Source of the DNA: Oscillibacter sp. | GTDB taxonomy: Bacteria; Bacillota; Clostridia; Oscillospirales; Oscillospiraceae | NCBI GenBank assembly: GCA_003487665.1 | Contig: DNFA01000015.1 | Location: 194,824-207,960, forward strand | Reading direction: 5' to 3' | Length of the DNA stretch: 13,137 bases | Shown: piece by piece, positions 6,242 through 12,840 of the stretch | How positions within the stretch are numbered: position 1 is the first letter of the stretch | How the letters are laid out: every line of letters starts with the position of its first letter | Notes under the pieces: generated by a model | The model's input: only the letters and a program-made list of their open reading frames with translations | Told to the model about the DNA's origin: nothing | Database searches by the model: none | Translations under genes and position numbers: made by a program

Positions 6242-6790
6242 CTATTTTGCCGCAGCCGTCCCCGCCTCCATGATCTTGATCTGCCCCGGCTCATAGGACG
6301 TCTCCGCCACCACGATATCCTTGATCTTTGCTACGTCCGCCGCCTCCAGTCCATCGGGAGCCGACACCACCACGCTGATGGAATCCGCACCCATGAAGGC
6401 CACACAGTCGGCGTACCCCTTGGCCACCACCAGATTCTCGATCTGCGTCTCCGCCACTGTATACCCCGCCAAGACCTGCAAGGTCTCCGACGCTTCGTTG
6501 GCCACCTCCTCCGAGGCGTTTTCCTCCCCCTTGGCCTCCTCCAGCATACTGATGGCTGTGTCCCGCGCCTGCTTCCGGCTCAGCCGCGCCGTAGAGAAAT
6601 AGTCGTCCCCACCGCTGTCCGCCGTGTCCGCCTGCGCCTCCGCCGTCTCGCCGTTCACCAGCGTGGACTGTCCCAGCACCTTGGACGTGTCCGCCACATC
6701 CCCGGCATACCGCCAGTTCAGATACACCGACGTGCCCACCAACACCACGACCGCAGCCGCCACCGCCCGCCGCTTCCATACCTGCTTCAT
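6242..6790 (-). CDS. spoIIIAH: Stage III sporulation protein AH
   Basis: 182-residue mother-cell protein. A basic N-terminus leads into one transmembrane helix (about 9-25). A low-complexity acidic linker (about 45-65) follows, then a conserved helical stretch (YFSTARLSRKQARDTAISMLEE, 64-85) and a YscJ/FliF-like ring-building domain to the end (CVAFMGADSISVVVSAPDGL and later). In B. subtilis AH interlocks with forespore SpoIIQ across the intermembrane space. An upstream ATG at 6826 overlaps spoIIIAG and has no ribosome site. The ATG at 6790 has GGGAGGA eight bases upstream and is chosen. It is the last spoIIIA gene, and no terminator separates it from the asp23 promoter. Confidence 0.93.
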   Translation of the reverse strand: MKQVWKRRAVAAAVVVLVGTSVYLNWRYAGDVADTSKVLGQSTLVNGETAEAQADTADSGGDDYFSTARLSRKQARDTAISMLEEAKGEENASEEVANEASETLQVLAGYTVAETQIENLVVAKGYADCVAFMGADSISVVVSAPDGLEAADVAKIKDIVVAETSYEPGQIKIMEAGTAAAK

Positions 6791-6813
6791 ACCGTTTTTC
6801 CTCCCATTTATTG

Positions 6814-7311
6814 TTACTGTTTCCATTGGACTACCGATATTTTGTCGCTGCTGAGTCCCGTCAGCACTGCCACCGTCTCCATCACCCGCAGCCGCACCCG
6901 GCTGTCGCCCGCCCCTTGGCAGACCACCACCGCGCCCTGATAGGTGGGATACAGCCGCTGCGTCACCACCACCTCCTGCTTTCCGCTGCCCCGGTTCACC
7001 GTCAGTACCTGACTGTCCTGCCGCACATCGCCGCCGCTGCCCAGCGTGGCGCTGCTGTCCTCCGCCAGCGACAGTGTCTCCCCGCTGCGCAGCGTCAGCA
7101 TCACCTGCACCCGGCCCACGCCGTCCATGGCGCCCAGCACCTCCGCCATGCGCCGCTCCGTCTCCTCCAGTGAGAATGTCTCCCCCTCCGCCGTCTCCGC
7201 ATCCGGCATGCTGTCTTTTTTGCCCGGCAGCAGCATCAGCACCACTCCGGCCAGCGCCACCAGCGCCGCAAACCGGTACTTCTTCAGAATATCCCTCAGC
7301 TTTTCCTTCAT
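6814..7311 (-). CDS. spoIIIAG: Stage III sporulation protein AG
   Basis: 165-residue protein with a basic cytoplasmic start (MKEKLRDILKKYR), a single transmembrane helix (about 13-30), a linker, and an extracytoplasmic domain from about residue 47. SpoIIIAG makes a large ring related to type III secretion ring proteins in the channel joining mother cell and forespore. The segments EETERRMAEVLGAMDGVGRVQVMLTLRSG and VVVCQGAGDSRVRLRVMETVAVLTGLSSDKISV fit that fold; the second is the conserved C-terminal part. The start overlaps the spoIIIAF stop by four bases (ATGA). The stop is 23 bases before the spoIIIAH start. Confidence 0.93.
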   Translation of the reverse strand: MKEKLRDILKKYRFAALVALAGVVLMLLPGKKDSMPDAETAEGETFSLEETERRMAEVLGAMDGVGRVQVMLTLRSGETLSLAEDSSATLGSGGDVRQDSQVLTVNRGSGKQEVVVTQRLYPTYQGAVVVCQGAGDSRVRLRVMETVAVLTGLSSDKISVVQWKQ

Positions 7312-7787
7312 TCGTCTGCCTCACGCCAATACTGGTGCGCCCGGTCGATGGCCAGCTCCTCGCTGATCCACGCCGCCAGCGCCGCATCCTCCGGAATGTC
7401 CAGCGTCACCGCGCTGGGATAGGGCACGCCCTCTCTGGGCTGTGTCTCCACCTGCGGCGTGCAGTCCAGCCCCAGCGCGTCCCCCTTGCTGGCAATATAT
7501 GCGGCGGTCTTGTCCGCTATGAGTTCCGCCAGCTTTTCCTGATCCGCCTGCCTGTACGCCTCTGTCAATTCCTCTATCTCCCTCTCATAGTCCTCATATT
7601 TCCCGGCAAATTCCATAAAGTCCAGCTCCAGCACCGGCTGCACGATCACCAGCAGCAGCGCCGCGCCGCCTGCGGCGTGGGCGATAGGCTTCATCCTGCC
7701 CTTGGGCAGCAGGGCGTACAGCACCCCGATCACCATCCCCGCCGCGATAATACCCAGCAGCCATGTCCGCAGCGTTTCACTTATCAT
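7308..7787 (-). CDS. spoIIIAF: Stage III sporulation protein AF
   Basis: 159-residue protein with two hydrophobic segments near the N-terminus (about 9-28 and 39-56), separated by the positively charged GRMKPIAH turn. A charged, partly coiled region (EDYEREIEELTEAYRQADQEKLAELI, 65-90) and a C-terminal soluble domain follow. This matches SpoIIIAF, the least conserved member of the channel operon. The assignment rests on topology and on its position between AE and AG. The start at 7787 overlaps the spoIIIAE stop by four bases, and its own stop overlaps the spoIIIAG start in the same way. Longer readings of the frame back to 8861 are shadows of spoIIIAE. Confidence 0.9.
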   Translation of the reverse strand: MISETLRTWLLGIIAAGMVIGVLYALLPKGRMKPIAHAAGGAALLLVIVQPVLELDFMEFAGKYEDYEREIEELTEAYRQADQEKLAELIADKTAAYIASKGDALGLDCTPQVETQPREGVPYPSAVTLDIPEDAALAAWISEELAIDRAHQYWREADE

Positions 7788-8872
7788 CCGCTCACCACCG
7801 ATACAGAAGAAATAATGGAGATCAGCAGCGCCAGCGCGCAGCTGCCCGTCATGCCCAGCATCAGCCCGAAGGCCGAGCCCAGCGCGTCGATCAGCTCCGC
7901 CAGCGGCTCCTCCGTCACCGTCCCCGCCAGAAACGCCGCCAGCTTGTACAGCAGATACTGCACCGCCATGGTGACAAACGGCGTCAGGCAGATGGCCAGC
8001 ACCGCCAGCAGCCCGAACACACCCACGGCGCTTTTCAGCATTCCCGCCCCGGCCAGCACCGCGCCGGTAGCGTCGGACAGGATGGACCCCACCACCGGCA
8101 CCGCCGTGGCGATGGCCGACCGTGTCAGCTGCACCGTCAGCGCGTCCGCCGCACCGGACGCCGCCCCCGACACAGTCAGAAACCCCGTAAATGCCAGCAG
8201 CAGCGCCGTCAGCGCCCACGACACGCCCTTGCGTATACCGGTGCCGATCTTTTTCAGGCTGTGCCCCGGCGCCATGGCGTCCGCAGCCGCCGCCGCAATG
8301 CACCCATACAGCAGCGGCAGCAGCACCGTTCGGATCACGCTGATGAGCAGGTTCGTGAAAAACACCGTAGCCACCTGCTGCGCCCCGGCGGTCACATAGC
8401 CCCCTCCGGCGGCCACCGCCGCCGCCAGCGTGGGCAGCAGCGCCTTGGCGAACACATCCAGCTGCTCCATCGTCTCCACGCCCAGCCCCATCATCTGCCG
8501 GAAGTCCCCCGCCGCCACCAGCGCGATGGCCAGCGACCCGGCCACCGTCACGAACCGGGGCACCCCCGGCGCGTCCGCCGCCGCGAAGCAGCTCTCTGCC
8601 ATGCTGCACAGCAGCACGATGCCCAGCAGCACCGCCGCACCGGACGCCTGGCTCTCCAGCGCCGTGCGCACATAGGCACAGGCGCTGCGCCACAGCCGCC
8701 CGATACCCGTCCACAGCGTTCCCTCCTGCGCCGCACCGTCCGCGCCGTCCAGCAGCGCGGACGCTTCCGGCGGCACCGCATCCGTCACCTCCGCCGGTAT
8801 CTCGATCTCCGCCCCGTATCCGATCTCCACGCACAGCAGCACCGCTGCCAGCACCAGCCATATCCTTCTCAT
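7784..8872 (-). CDS. spoIIIAE: Stage III sporulation protein AE
   Basis: 362-residue polytopic membrane protein, the largest spoIIIA product. It begins with a cleavable-looking signal sequence (MRRIWLVLAAVLLCVEIGYGAE), then has several hydrophobic helices: about 77-95, 108-122, 145-160, 170-193, 220-236, 255-275, 284-308 and 340-356. Conserved family stretches include FFTNLLISVIRTVLLPLLYG and the C-terminal SAFGLMLGMTGSCALALLISII. It is thought to form part of the membrane core of the channel. The start at 8872 is an ATGA overlap with the spoIIIAD stop. An extension of the frame to 9226 overlaps spoIIIAD and is glycine/alanine-rich shadow. Confidence 0.95.
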   Translation of the reverse strand: MRRIWLVLAAVLLCVEIGYGAEIEIPAEVTDAVPPEASALLDGADGAAQEGTLWTGIGRLWRSACAYVRTALESQASGAAVLLGIVLLCSMAESCFAAADAPGVPRFVTVAGSLAIALVAAGDFRQMMGLGVETMEQLDVFAKALLPTLAAAVAAGGGYVTAGAQQVATVFFTNLLISVIRTVLLPLLYGCIAAAAADAMAPGHSLKKIGTGIRKGVSWALTALLLAFTGFLTVSGAASGAADALTVQLTRSAIATAVPVVGSILSDATGAVLAGAGMLKSAVGVFGLLAVLAICLTPFVTMAVQYLLYKLAAFLAGTVTEEPLAELIDALGSAFGLMLGMTGSCALALLISIISSVSVVSG

Positions 8873-9255
8873 ACCAGTGACCTCAGCAGCTCCCACGCCG
8901 ACCGGAACAGCGGCAGCGACACCACGATGGCCGCCACCGCCCCCGCCGTCTCCAGCACGGAACCGATGGCGCTCTCTCCCGCATCCCGGCACAGGTCGGA
9001 GCCTGTCCGACAGAGCAGCGCGATCCCCACCGTTTTCACCAGCGGCACAAACAGCTGCACCGGCAGCTGTCCCCACGACGCCGCCTCCTCCCAGAAGCCC
9101 TTCAGCTCCTCCAGCGGCTGTGCCAGCAGCATCACCGCCGCGCCGCACACCGCCAACGCCAGCAGCAACGCCATCTCCCCGCCGGTGCGCCGCAGCAGTG
9201 CCGCCAGCAGCGCCCCCACCAGACACAGCGCCGTCAATCGCATCACCGTCTCCAT
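8869..9255 (-). CDS. spoIIIAD: Stage III sporulation protein AD
   Basis: 128-residue membrane protein with hydrophobic helices at about 6-21, 27-46, 66-81 and 102-118, and the conserved QLFVPLVKTVGIALLCRTGSDLCRDAGESAIGSVLETAGAVAAI block. That block is the best diagnostic for SpoIIIAD. The gene starts two bases after spoIIIAC. Two starts are plausible: ATG 9255 gives a length close to B. subtilis AD but has little ribosome-site complementarity. ATG 9243, four codons on, has GGAG six bases upstream. I keep 9255 for its fit to the family N-terminus. The stop overlaps the spoIIIAE start. Confidence 0.92.
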   Translation of the reverse strand: METVMRLTALCLVGALLAALLRRTGGEMALLLALAVCGAAVMLLAQPLEELKGFWEEAASWGQLPVQLFVPLVKTVGIALLCRTGSDLCRDAGESAIGSVLETAGAVAAIVVSLPLFRSAWELLRSLV

Positions 9256-9257
9256 GG

Positions 9258-9452
9258 CTACAGGGAAAACAGCGTTTTCACCAGGTCGAACAGGTCGCTG
9301 ATCTGCTGCACCAGCATCATCAGCACCACCACCAGCCCCGCCAGCGTGGTCATCATGGCCTGTTCCTCCCGGCCGCTGCGCACCAGCAGCAGATTCAGCA
9401 CCGCCACCAGTATGCCGATGGCCGCGATCTTGAAAATCAGATCCACATCCAT
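9258..9452 (-). CDS. spoIIIAC: Stage III sporulation protein AC
   Basis: 64-residue protein with two hydrophobic helices (about 6-24 and 31-51) separated by VRSGREEQAM, the usual SpoIIIAC hairpin, ending QQISDLFDLVKTLFSL. Its length is the family norm. GAGGGA lies six bases upstream, overlapping the spoIIIAB stop region. AC and AD are thought to sit together in the mother-cell membrane as part of the channel base. There is a ten-base gap from spoIIIAB and two bases to spoIIIAD. Confidence 0.93.
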   Translation of the reverse strand: MDVDLIFKIAAIGILVAVLNLLLVRSGREEQAMMTTLAGLVVVLMMLVQQISDLFDLVKTLFSL

Positions 9453-9462
9453 GGTTCGTCCC

Positions 9463-9942
9463 TCATATCAGTAAAATGATGACCAGTCCCGCGCCGCACA
9501 GCGCCGCAGCCGTCGTCACCCGGCTCCTCTGTCCGTCCTCCCGGCATCGCCGCCGGTACAGCTCCTCCAGCTCCTGCCGTGTCTGTCCCAGCGCGCCCAC
9601 CAGCCGCTCTCTGTCTCCGCCCAGCCGCAGCCGCGCCAGTATCTCCCCGGCCTCTCCGTCCGGTATCGCAGAAAAAGCCTTTTCCCATGCGCACTGTAAA
9701 GGCATACCGCCTTGCACCATGTCCGCCGTCTCGTGGAAGTATTGTCCCACCGTTTCCCGCGCCGCCAGCCCCTCCAGCAGCGCCATCATGGGCGTCTGCT
9801 GCCACCGGATGGCGCTCTCCATCTCGCCGATAGCCGCCGCCAGCGCCCACACCAGCGTCCGCCGCTGCCGCCGCTGCACGCCGTATCGCCATAGCCCCAG
9901 CACCGCCGCCGCCAGCACCAGCACCGCCCCGCCCGTTCTCAC
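9463..9942 (-). CDS. spoIIIAB: Stage III sporulation protein AB
   Basis: 159-residue protein with hydrophobic segments at both ends (about 5-20 and 143-159) and a helical cytoplasmic middle. Family features are LAAAIGEMESAIRWQQTPMMALLEGLA (34-60) and LGGDRERLVGALGQTRQELEELYRRR. SpoIIIAB resembles type II secretion F-type membrane proteins and is the likely partner of the AA ATPase. It uses a GTG start at 9942 that overlaps the spoIIIAA stop (GTGA), with GGAGGA four bases upstream. The tail LCGAGLVIILLI is typical. Confidence 0.91.
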   Translation of the reverse strand: MRTGGAVLVLAAAVLGLWRYGVQRRQRRTLVWALAAAIGEMESAIRWQQTPMMALLEGLAARETVGQYFHETADMVQGGMPLQCAWEKAFSAIPDGEAGEILARLRLGGDRERLVGALGQTRQELEELYRRRCREDGQRSRVTTAAALCGAGLVIILLI

Positions 9943-10856
9943 AGCTCCTCCGTTCTGTACCGCCGCTGCCCGTCCTCCACGGTGATGCTCACCAGCCGCC
10001 GGAACACCTGTGCCTGCTCCAGCATCCGGAACAGCGGCTTCCGCCGCAGCTCCTCGGCACCCTCGGCATGGATGGTGGCCAGCAGCCTTACGCCGCAGTT
10101 GGCCGCCGCCGTCATCGCCCGGATGTCCGCCTCCTCCGTGATCTCATCCACGGCGATGACCTGCGGGTTGGCGCTGCGCAGCAGCATGGGGATGCCCACC
10201 GCCTTGGGGCAGCCGTCCAGCACGTCCGTGTGGCACCCCACGTCCAGCTGCGGCACGCCCCGGTACATCCCGGCGATCTCTCCCCGCTCGTCCACCACGC
10301 CTACCCGCAGCGCCGCCCGTTCCTCCGTCCCGTTAGACAGCGCCGCGATCATATCCCGCAGCAGCGTGGTTTTCCCGGCGCCCGGCGGCGCCGCGATCAG
10401 CGTGCTGTCGAAGCCGCTCTCGCTCAGCGCCGGCACCTCCTGCCACAGTCCCCGCACCTGCCGGCTGATACGCACCGTGGCCGACGATATGTCCCGCAGC
10501 GCCAGCCCGCCGTCCTGCCGCACCGCCACCGTGCCGCACAGCCCGATCCGAAAGCCGCCCCGCCCGATGAGATACCCCTTTGCCATCGTCTCCGCCGCCG
10601 CATACCGGGAATACCCCGTCACCGCGTCACACAGCTGCTCCAGATCCGCCTGTGTCACGCTATCCCTTGGCAGCTCATCGCTGACAAGCATCTCTCCTTC
10701 ACACGTCAGAATGGTCATAGGCCGTCCCGTCCGCAGCCGGAATTCCTCTGCCAGCGCCTTCCGGTGCTCCGGCGCTCGCCGCGCCGCCTGCTGCCACCGT
10801 GCCGGCAGCAGCGCCGCCGCCTGCTCATACCGCCCCACAGCCTCGCCGATCTCCAT
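9939..10856 (-). CDS. spoIIIAA: Stage III sporulation protein AA (secretion-type ATPase)
   Basis: 305-residue cytoplasmic ATPase related to type II/IV secretion ATPases; in the mother cell it is proposed to power or assemble the SpoIIIA-SpoIIQ channel. The N-terminal domain (1-140) contains EEFRLRTGRPMTI and RGGFRIGLCGTV. The ATPase core has Walker A APPGAGKTTLLRD (156-168), the DERGEI motif (189-194), Walker B VIAVDEI (233-239) and TIHAEG (261-266). The start at 10856 has AAAGGAGG eight bases upstream. It is first in the operon, under a sigma-E promoter. Confidence 0.96.
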   Translation of the reverse strand: MEIGEAVGRYEQAAALLPARWQQAARRAPEHRKALAEEFRLRTGRPMTILTCEGEMLVSDELPRDSVTQADLEQLCDAVTGYSRYAAAETMAKGYLIGRGGFRIGLCGTVAVRQDGGLALRDISSATVRISRQVRGLWQEVPALSESGFDSTLIAAPPGAGKTTLLRDMIAALSNGTEERAALRVGVVDERGEIAGMYRGVPQLDVGCHTDVLDGCPKAVGIPMLLRSANPQVIAVDEITEEADIRAMTAAANCGVRLLATIHAEGAEELRRKPLFRMLEQAQVFRRLVSITVEDGQRRYRTEEL

Positions 10857-10882
10857 ACCGCCGCCTCCTTTGCTTTTACCTC

Positions 10883-10911
10883 ACTCTATGACGGCTCGTC
10901 CCGGAATATGA
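10883..10911 (-). promoter_or_regulatory. Sigma-E promoter of the spoIIIA operon
   Basis: On the minus strand, TCATATT (10911-10905), a 14-base spacer and CATAGAGT (10890-10883). This closely fits the sporulation sigma-E consensus (KMATATT, 14-15 bases, CATACAMT). It lies about 26 bases before the spoIIIAA start and right beside the terminator of the preceding gene, so mother-cell-specific expression is expected, as in B. subtilis. Confidence 0.86.
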
Positions 10912-10913
10912 GC

Positions 10914-10940
10914 GCAAAAAAAGCACCCCCGCAGGGGTGC
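10914..10940 (-). terminator. Intrinsic terminator of the DUF4364 gene
   Basis: On the minus strand, a GCACCCC/GGGGTGC stem around the loop TGCG (10923-10940) is followed by a T7 run ending near 10916. It isolates the spoIIIA sigma-E promoter, which starts within a few bases, from upstream transcription. The stem core and the flanking TGAGACTGTCG match the hairpin region at window start. Confidence 0.9.
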
Positions 10941-10941
10941 T

Positions 10942-11010
10942 CTGAGACTGTCGAAAAAAGTCTGTCACTGCGAGCCAGTGTTCACATTGGCGCGGCAATC
11001 CGTTTCCAAA
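10942..11010 (-). repeat. Right half of the MITE-like element, copy C (inverted)
   Basis: Read on the minus strand, this segment reproduces the right part of the element: GGAAACGGATTGCC, a CCAATG/CACTGG hairpin, GCAGTGACAGAC, then T6 CGACAGTCTCA. The left half is missing. It lies 44 bases after the DUF4364 stop and immediately before its terminator, so it is transcribed as part of that 3' untranslated region. Confidence 0.75.
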
Positions 11011-11054
11011 TGGCAGAATGGTTCTATCGACTCGCTGTCTTATATTGTCTGCAT

Positions 11055-11576
11055 TTACTTCCTGCACAGAAGCCCGATGATCTGCCCGTACACCTTCTCC
11101 GGCTCCCTCTGGAACCGCTCCGCCAGCGCCTGGCCGCTCTCCTTGTCCGCCACCATCAGCTCCAGCTCCATCAGGCTGTCCACGTCGTCCCGCAGCTTCA
11201 GCGTCACCGTATATGTACCGTTTTCCCTCTGGGTCACATGGCTCTGCACCTGCTGCCGCCGCAGCGCCTCCTTATTGTAGGCGGCAATGTGCCTGTCCGA
11301 CAGCTGCCGCACCGAATACGGCAGGCTGCTCTCGCATATATTGCTGTTCTTCCGCCCCTTGTCCGTGATGACGTACCGCCCGTCCTCCGTGACGCGCAGG
11401 TGCTCCGTCCGCACCAGATCGTTCAGACACTCGGCGTAATCAAAGTAGTCGATGCCATCGTCGCACATGGTCATATCCTGCAAGGCGGCGCCGTCCACCG
11501 GCTCCGTCAGCCTCGCGGCGATATACAGGATGAGGAATTTGATCTCCAGCTTGTCCTGAATAAACGCGATACCCAC
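11055..11576 (-). CDS. DUF4364 family protein (putative winged-helix)
   Basis: 173-residue cytoplasmic protein of the DUF4364 family, widespread in Clostridia and without a proven function. The N-terminus FIQDKLEIKFLILYIAARL is diagnostic. The next part (MCDDGIDYFDYAECLNDLVRTEHLRVTEDGRYVITDKGRKN, about 37-77) looks like a winged helix-turn-helix with its wing, suggesting a DNA-binding regulator by inference. The C-terminal half holds strands (YTVTLKLRDDVDSLMELELMV). The start is a GTG at 11576, eight bases after AAGGAGG. A GTG three codons earlier (11585) lies within that ribosome site, and an ATG at 11578 is out of frame. It is monocistronic, with its own promoter and terminator. Confidence 0.87.
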   Translation of the reverse strand: MGIAFIQDKLEIKFLILYIAARLTEPVDGAALQDMTMCDDGIDYFDYAECLNDLVRTEHLRVTEDGRYVITDKGRKNSNICESSLPYSVRQLSDRHIAAYNKEALRRQQVQSHVTQRENGTYTVTLKLRDDVDSLMELELMVADKESGQALAERFQREPEKVYGQIIGLLCRK

Positions 11577-11599
11577 ATCGCCCACCTCCTTTTTTTGGC

Positions 11600-11628
11600 A
11601 TTATACGCGATTTCCGTCCGTTTGTAAA
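11600..11628 (-). promoter_or_regulatory. Sigma-A promoter of the DUF4364 gene
   Basis: On the minus strand, TTTACA (11628-11623), a 17-base spacer and a perfect TATAAT (11605-11600). The predicted start, near 11593, lies almost on the AAGGAGGT ribosome site (11591-11584), so the leader is very short. Confidence 0.87.
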
Positions 11629-11671
11629 GCAAAACCCCTCGAAAAAAAGATGTTGCCAACGTCTTCTCACC

Positions 11672-11752
11672 CGTAGGGGACGGCGTCCTCGATGTCCCGT
11701 TTCGCATGGCTCCTGTCCCGCATCGTAGGGGCGGACGACTCTGTCCGCCCGC
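11672..11752 (+). repeat. 81-bp direct repeat, left copy (GTAGGGG family)
   Basis: Begins CGTAGGGGACGG and ends with CGTAGGGG followed by a GGGCGGAC/GTCCGCCC hairpin. By hand alignment it matches 12759-12840 at roughly 90%; the last ~30 bases are identical. It is non-coding and lies between the terminator of the cysteine-rich gene and the DUF4364 promoter. Confidence 0.8.
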
Positions 11753-11776
11753 ACCCCATTTCCCTGACCGCCTAAA

Positions 11777-11805
11777 ACCGGGAGACGGCACCGCCGTCTC
11801 CCGGT
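11777..11805 (-). terminator. Intrinsic terminator of the cysteine-rich protein gene
   Basis: A perfect 13-bp stem pairs 11777-11789 with 11793-11805 around a three-base loop. On the minus strand it is followed by TTTAGGC, giving a four-T run that starts in the stem end. It begins six bases after the stop codon of the upstream gene. Confidence 0.88.
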
Positions 11806-11811
11806 CTGCGC

Positions 11812-12648
11812 TCAGTGGCAGGCGCAGTAGCTCTTGGTGCTGTTGTAGTCGCAGGGCGTCTCCACCGAGTTGGGCGGGAAAAACTCGTTCATGGGGAACG
11901 CCACGCTGCGGAACAGCCCGCAGGGATCCTCCTGACTGCCGCACTCGCACTGGCACTGGGGCACGCAGTAGTCGTACACCGGCACCAGCAGCTGGGTATC
12001 CCGCTCCAGCCGCACCAGCGTAAACTGCCCCAGCGTCACATACAGCCGCCGCCCGCTGCTGTCGTCGAACACCAGCTCTCCGCCGAAGCTCTGCGCCACA
12101 AAGGACGGAATTTCCGCCAGGCAGCTCCGCTCCGCCGTCACCGGCGGCACCTCCGCCACGCGGGTGTCCAGCACAATGGGGTCCACCGCCTCCACCACGG
12201 CCACCGGCAGATTCGTCCGCACACGTCCCGGTACGTCCAGCTCGTCGAACACCGTGTCCGAGGAGAAGATCTTGGCGTTGCCCTCGCTGCCGAACAGGAT
12301 GCAGCGCTTGTCGAACACGCACAGCCCCTCCGCCTCCGTGTACCGCGGCGTCCCGGTACACACCTGCAGCGTCACCCGGTAGTAAAACCGCATATCCACC
12401 GAGTAGAACCCCCGGTTGAACGTCACCGGCTCCACATCTGTGTATACATACAGCAGCTCCGCCGTGCCGCCCTTTATCATCTGCGATGCGCTGAGCACCT
12501 CCTGTGCCGCCGCCGTGGGATAGAACCGCAGATCCTCCACGCAGTCCTTATCCCGGCAGGAGTCAAAGATCTTTCGTGTATGGATGCATACGGATTCCCG
12601 GACGCTGCTGAGATCGCAGACCGGCCCCGGCATAACAGTTTCCGCCAT
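11812..12648 (-). CDS. Cysteine-rich protein of unknown function (possible spore-coat protein)
   Basis: 278 residues; I do not recognise a named family. It has 16 cysteines, no signal peptide and no membrane segment. The N-terminal part contains VCIHTRKIFDSCRDKDCVEDLRFYP (20-44), which resembles motifs I associate with clostridial spore-associated proteins, though I cannot verify this. The middle is beta-rich (FNRGFYSVDMRFYYRVTLQVC, 77-97). The C-terminus has a dense cluster (C228, C232, C234, C236, C243) and ends CACH. Such spacing suggests disulfide cross-linking or metal binding. The start at 12648 has GGGAGG seven bases upstream; an upstream in-frame ATG at 12690 lacks one. It is a single-gene transcript with a possible sigma-K promoter and a strong terminator. 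Confidence 0.85.
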   Translation of the reverse strand: MAETVMPGPVCDLSSVRESVCIHTRKIFDSCRDKDCVEDLRFYPTAAAQEVLSASQMIKGGTAELLYVYTDVEPVTFNRGFYSVDMRFYYRVTLQVCTGTPRYTEAEGLCVFDKRCILFGSEGNAKIFSSDTVFDELDVPGRVRTNLPVAVVEAVDPIVLDTRVAEVPPVTAERSCLAEIPSFVAQSFGGELVFDDSSGRRLYVTLGQFTLVRLERDTQLLVPVYDYCVPQCQCECGSQEDPCGLFRSVAFPMNEFFPPNSVETPCDYNSTKSYCACH

Positions 12649-12669
12649 GACATGACCTCCCAATACGTA

Positions 12670-12690
12670 GTGAAAGATGGCCTCTTTCAC
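12670..12690. promoter_or_regulatory. Palindrome in the leader of the cysteine-rich gene
   Basis: Perfect 8-bp inverted arms, GTGAAAGA (12670-12677) and TCTTTCAC (12683-12690), flank a five-base spacer. It lies just downstream of the predicted -10 and ends 21 bases before the start codon. It could be a dimeric repressor site or a 5' mRNA hairpin. The arms are A/T-mixed and unlike the surrounding GC repeats. Confidence 0.5.
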
Positions 12691-12693
12691 TCC

Positions 12694-12720
12694 ATCCTAT
12701 GCCCCTCCGCCCAATTGGTT
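12694..12720 (-). promoter_or_regulatory. Possible sigma-K promoter of the cysteine-rich gene
   Basis: On the minus strand, AACC (12720-12717) contains AC, which is 16 bases from CATAGGAT (12701-12694). The B. subtilis sigma-K pattern is mACm, 16-17 bases, gCATAnnnTA; here the last A is a G. No sigma-A-like hexamer pair was seen upstream of the gene. The motif is short, so this is a moderate to weak call. Confidence 0.42.
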
Positions 12721-12758
12721 CCTACCGCAGCGAACGGCGGTGTCCCCATACACCTCTT

Positions 12759-12840
12759 CGTAGGGGACGCCGTCCCCGACGTCCCGCTTCGCATGGTTCC
12801 TGCCCCACCATCGTAGGGGCGGACGACTCTGTCCGCCCGC
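12759..12840 (+). repeat. 82-bp direct repeat, right copy (GTAGGGG family)
   Basis: Same orientation and structure as 11672-11752, with about seven substitutions and one inserted base. The two copies bracket the cysteine-rich gene with its promoter and terminator. The right end passes directly into the short repeat at 12841. Confidence 0.8.

Noticed and set aside
7763..9301. Plus-strand open frame of 512 codons opposite spoIIIAD-AE
   Set aside because: Its composition is glutamine/arginine/histidine-rich, the complement of alanine/leucine-rich membrane protein codons; spoIIIAE and AD explain the DNA.
11577..11585. Earlier GTG start (11585) for the DUF4364 protein
   Set aside because: That GTG is part of the GGAGGTG ribosome site itself. 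The GTG at 11576 has an eight-base spacer and gives the family N-terminus.
10068..11627. Plus-strand open frame of 519 codons spanning spoIIIAA and DUF4364
   Set aside because: It crosses a terminator, a promoter and a repeat, and is antisense to two recognised genes.
11815..12816. Plus-strand open frame of 333 codons opposite the cysteine-rich gene
   Set aside because: The minus-strand gene has a ribosome site, a terminator and non-random composition; this frame has none of these and runs into the repeat.
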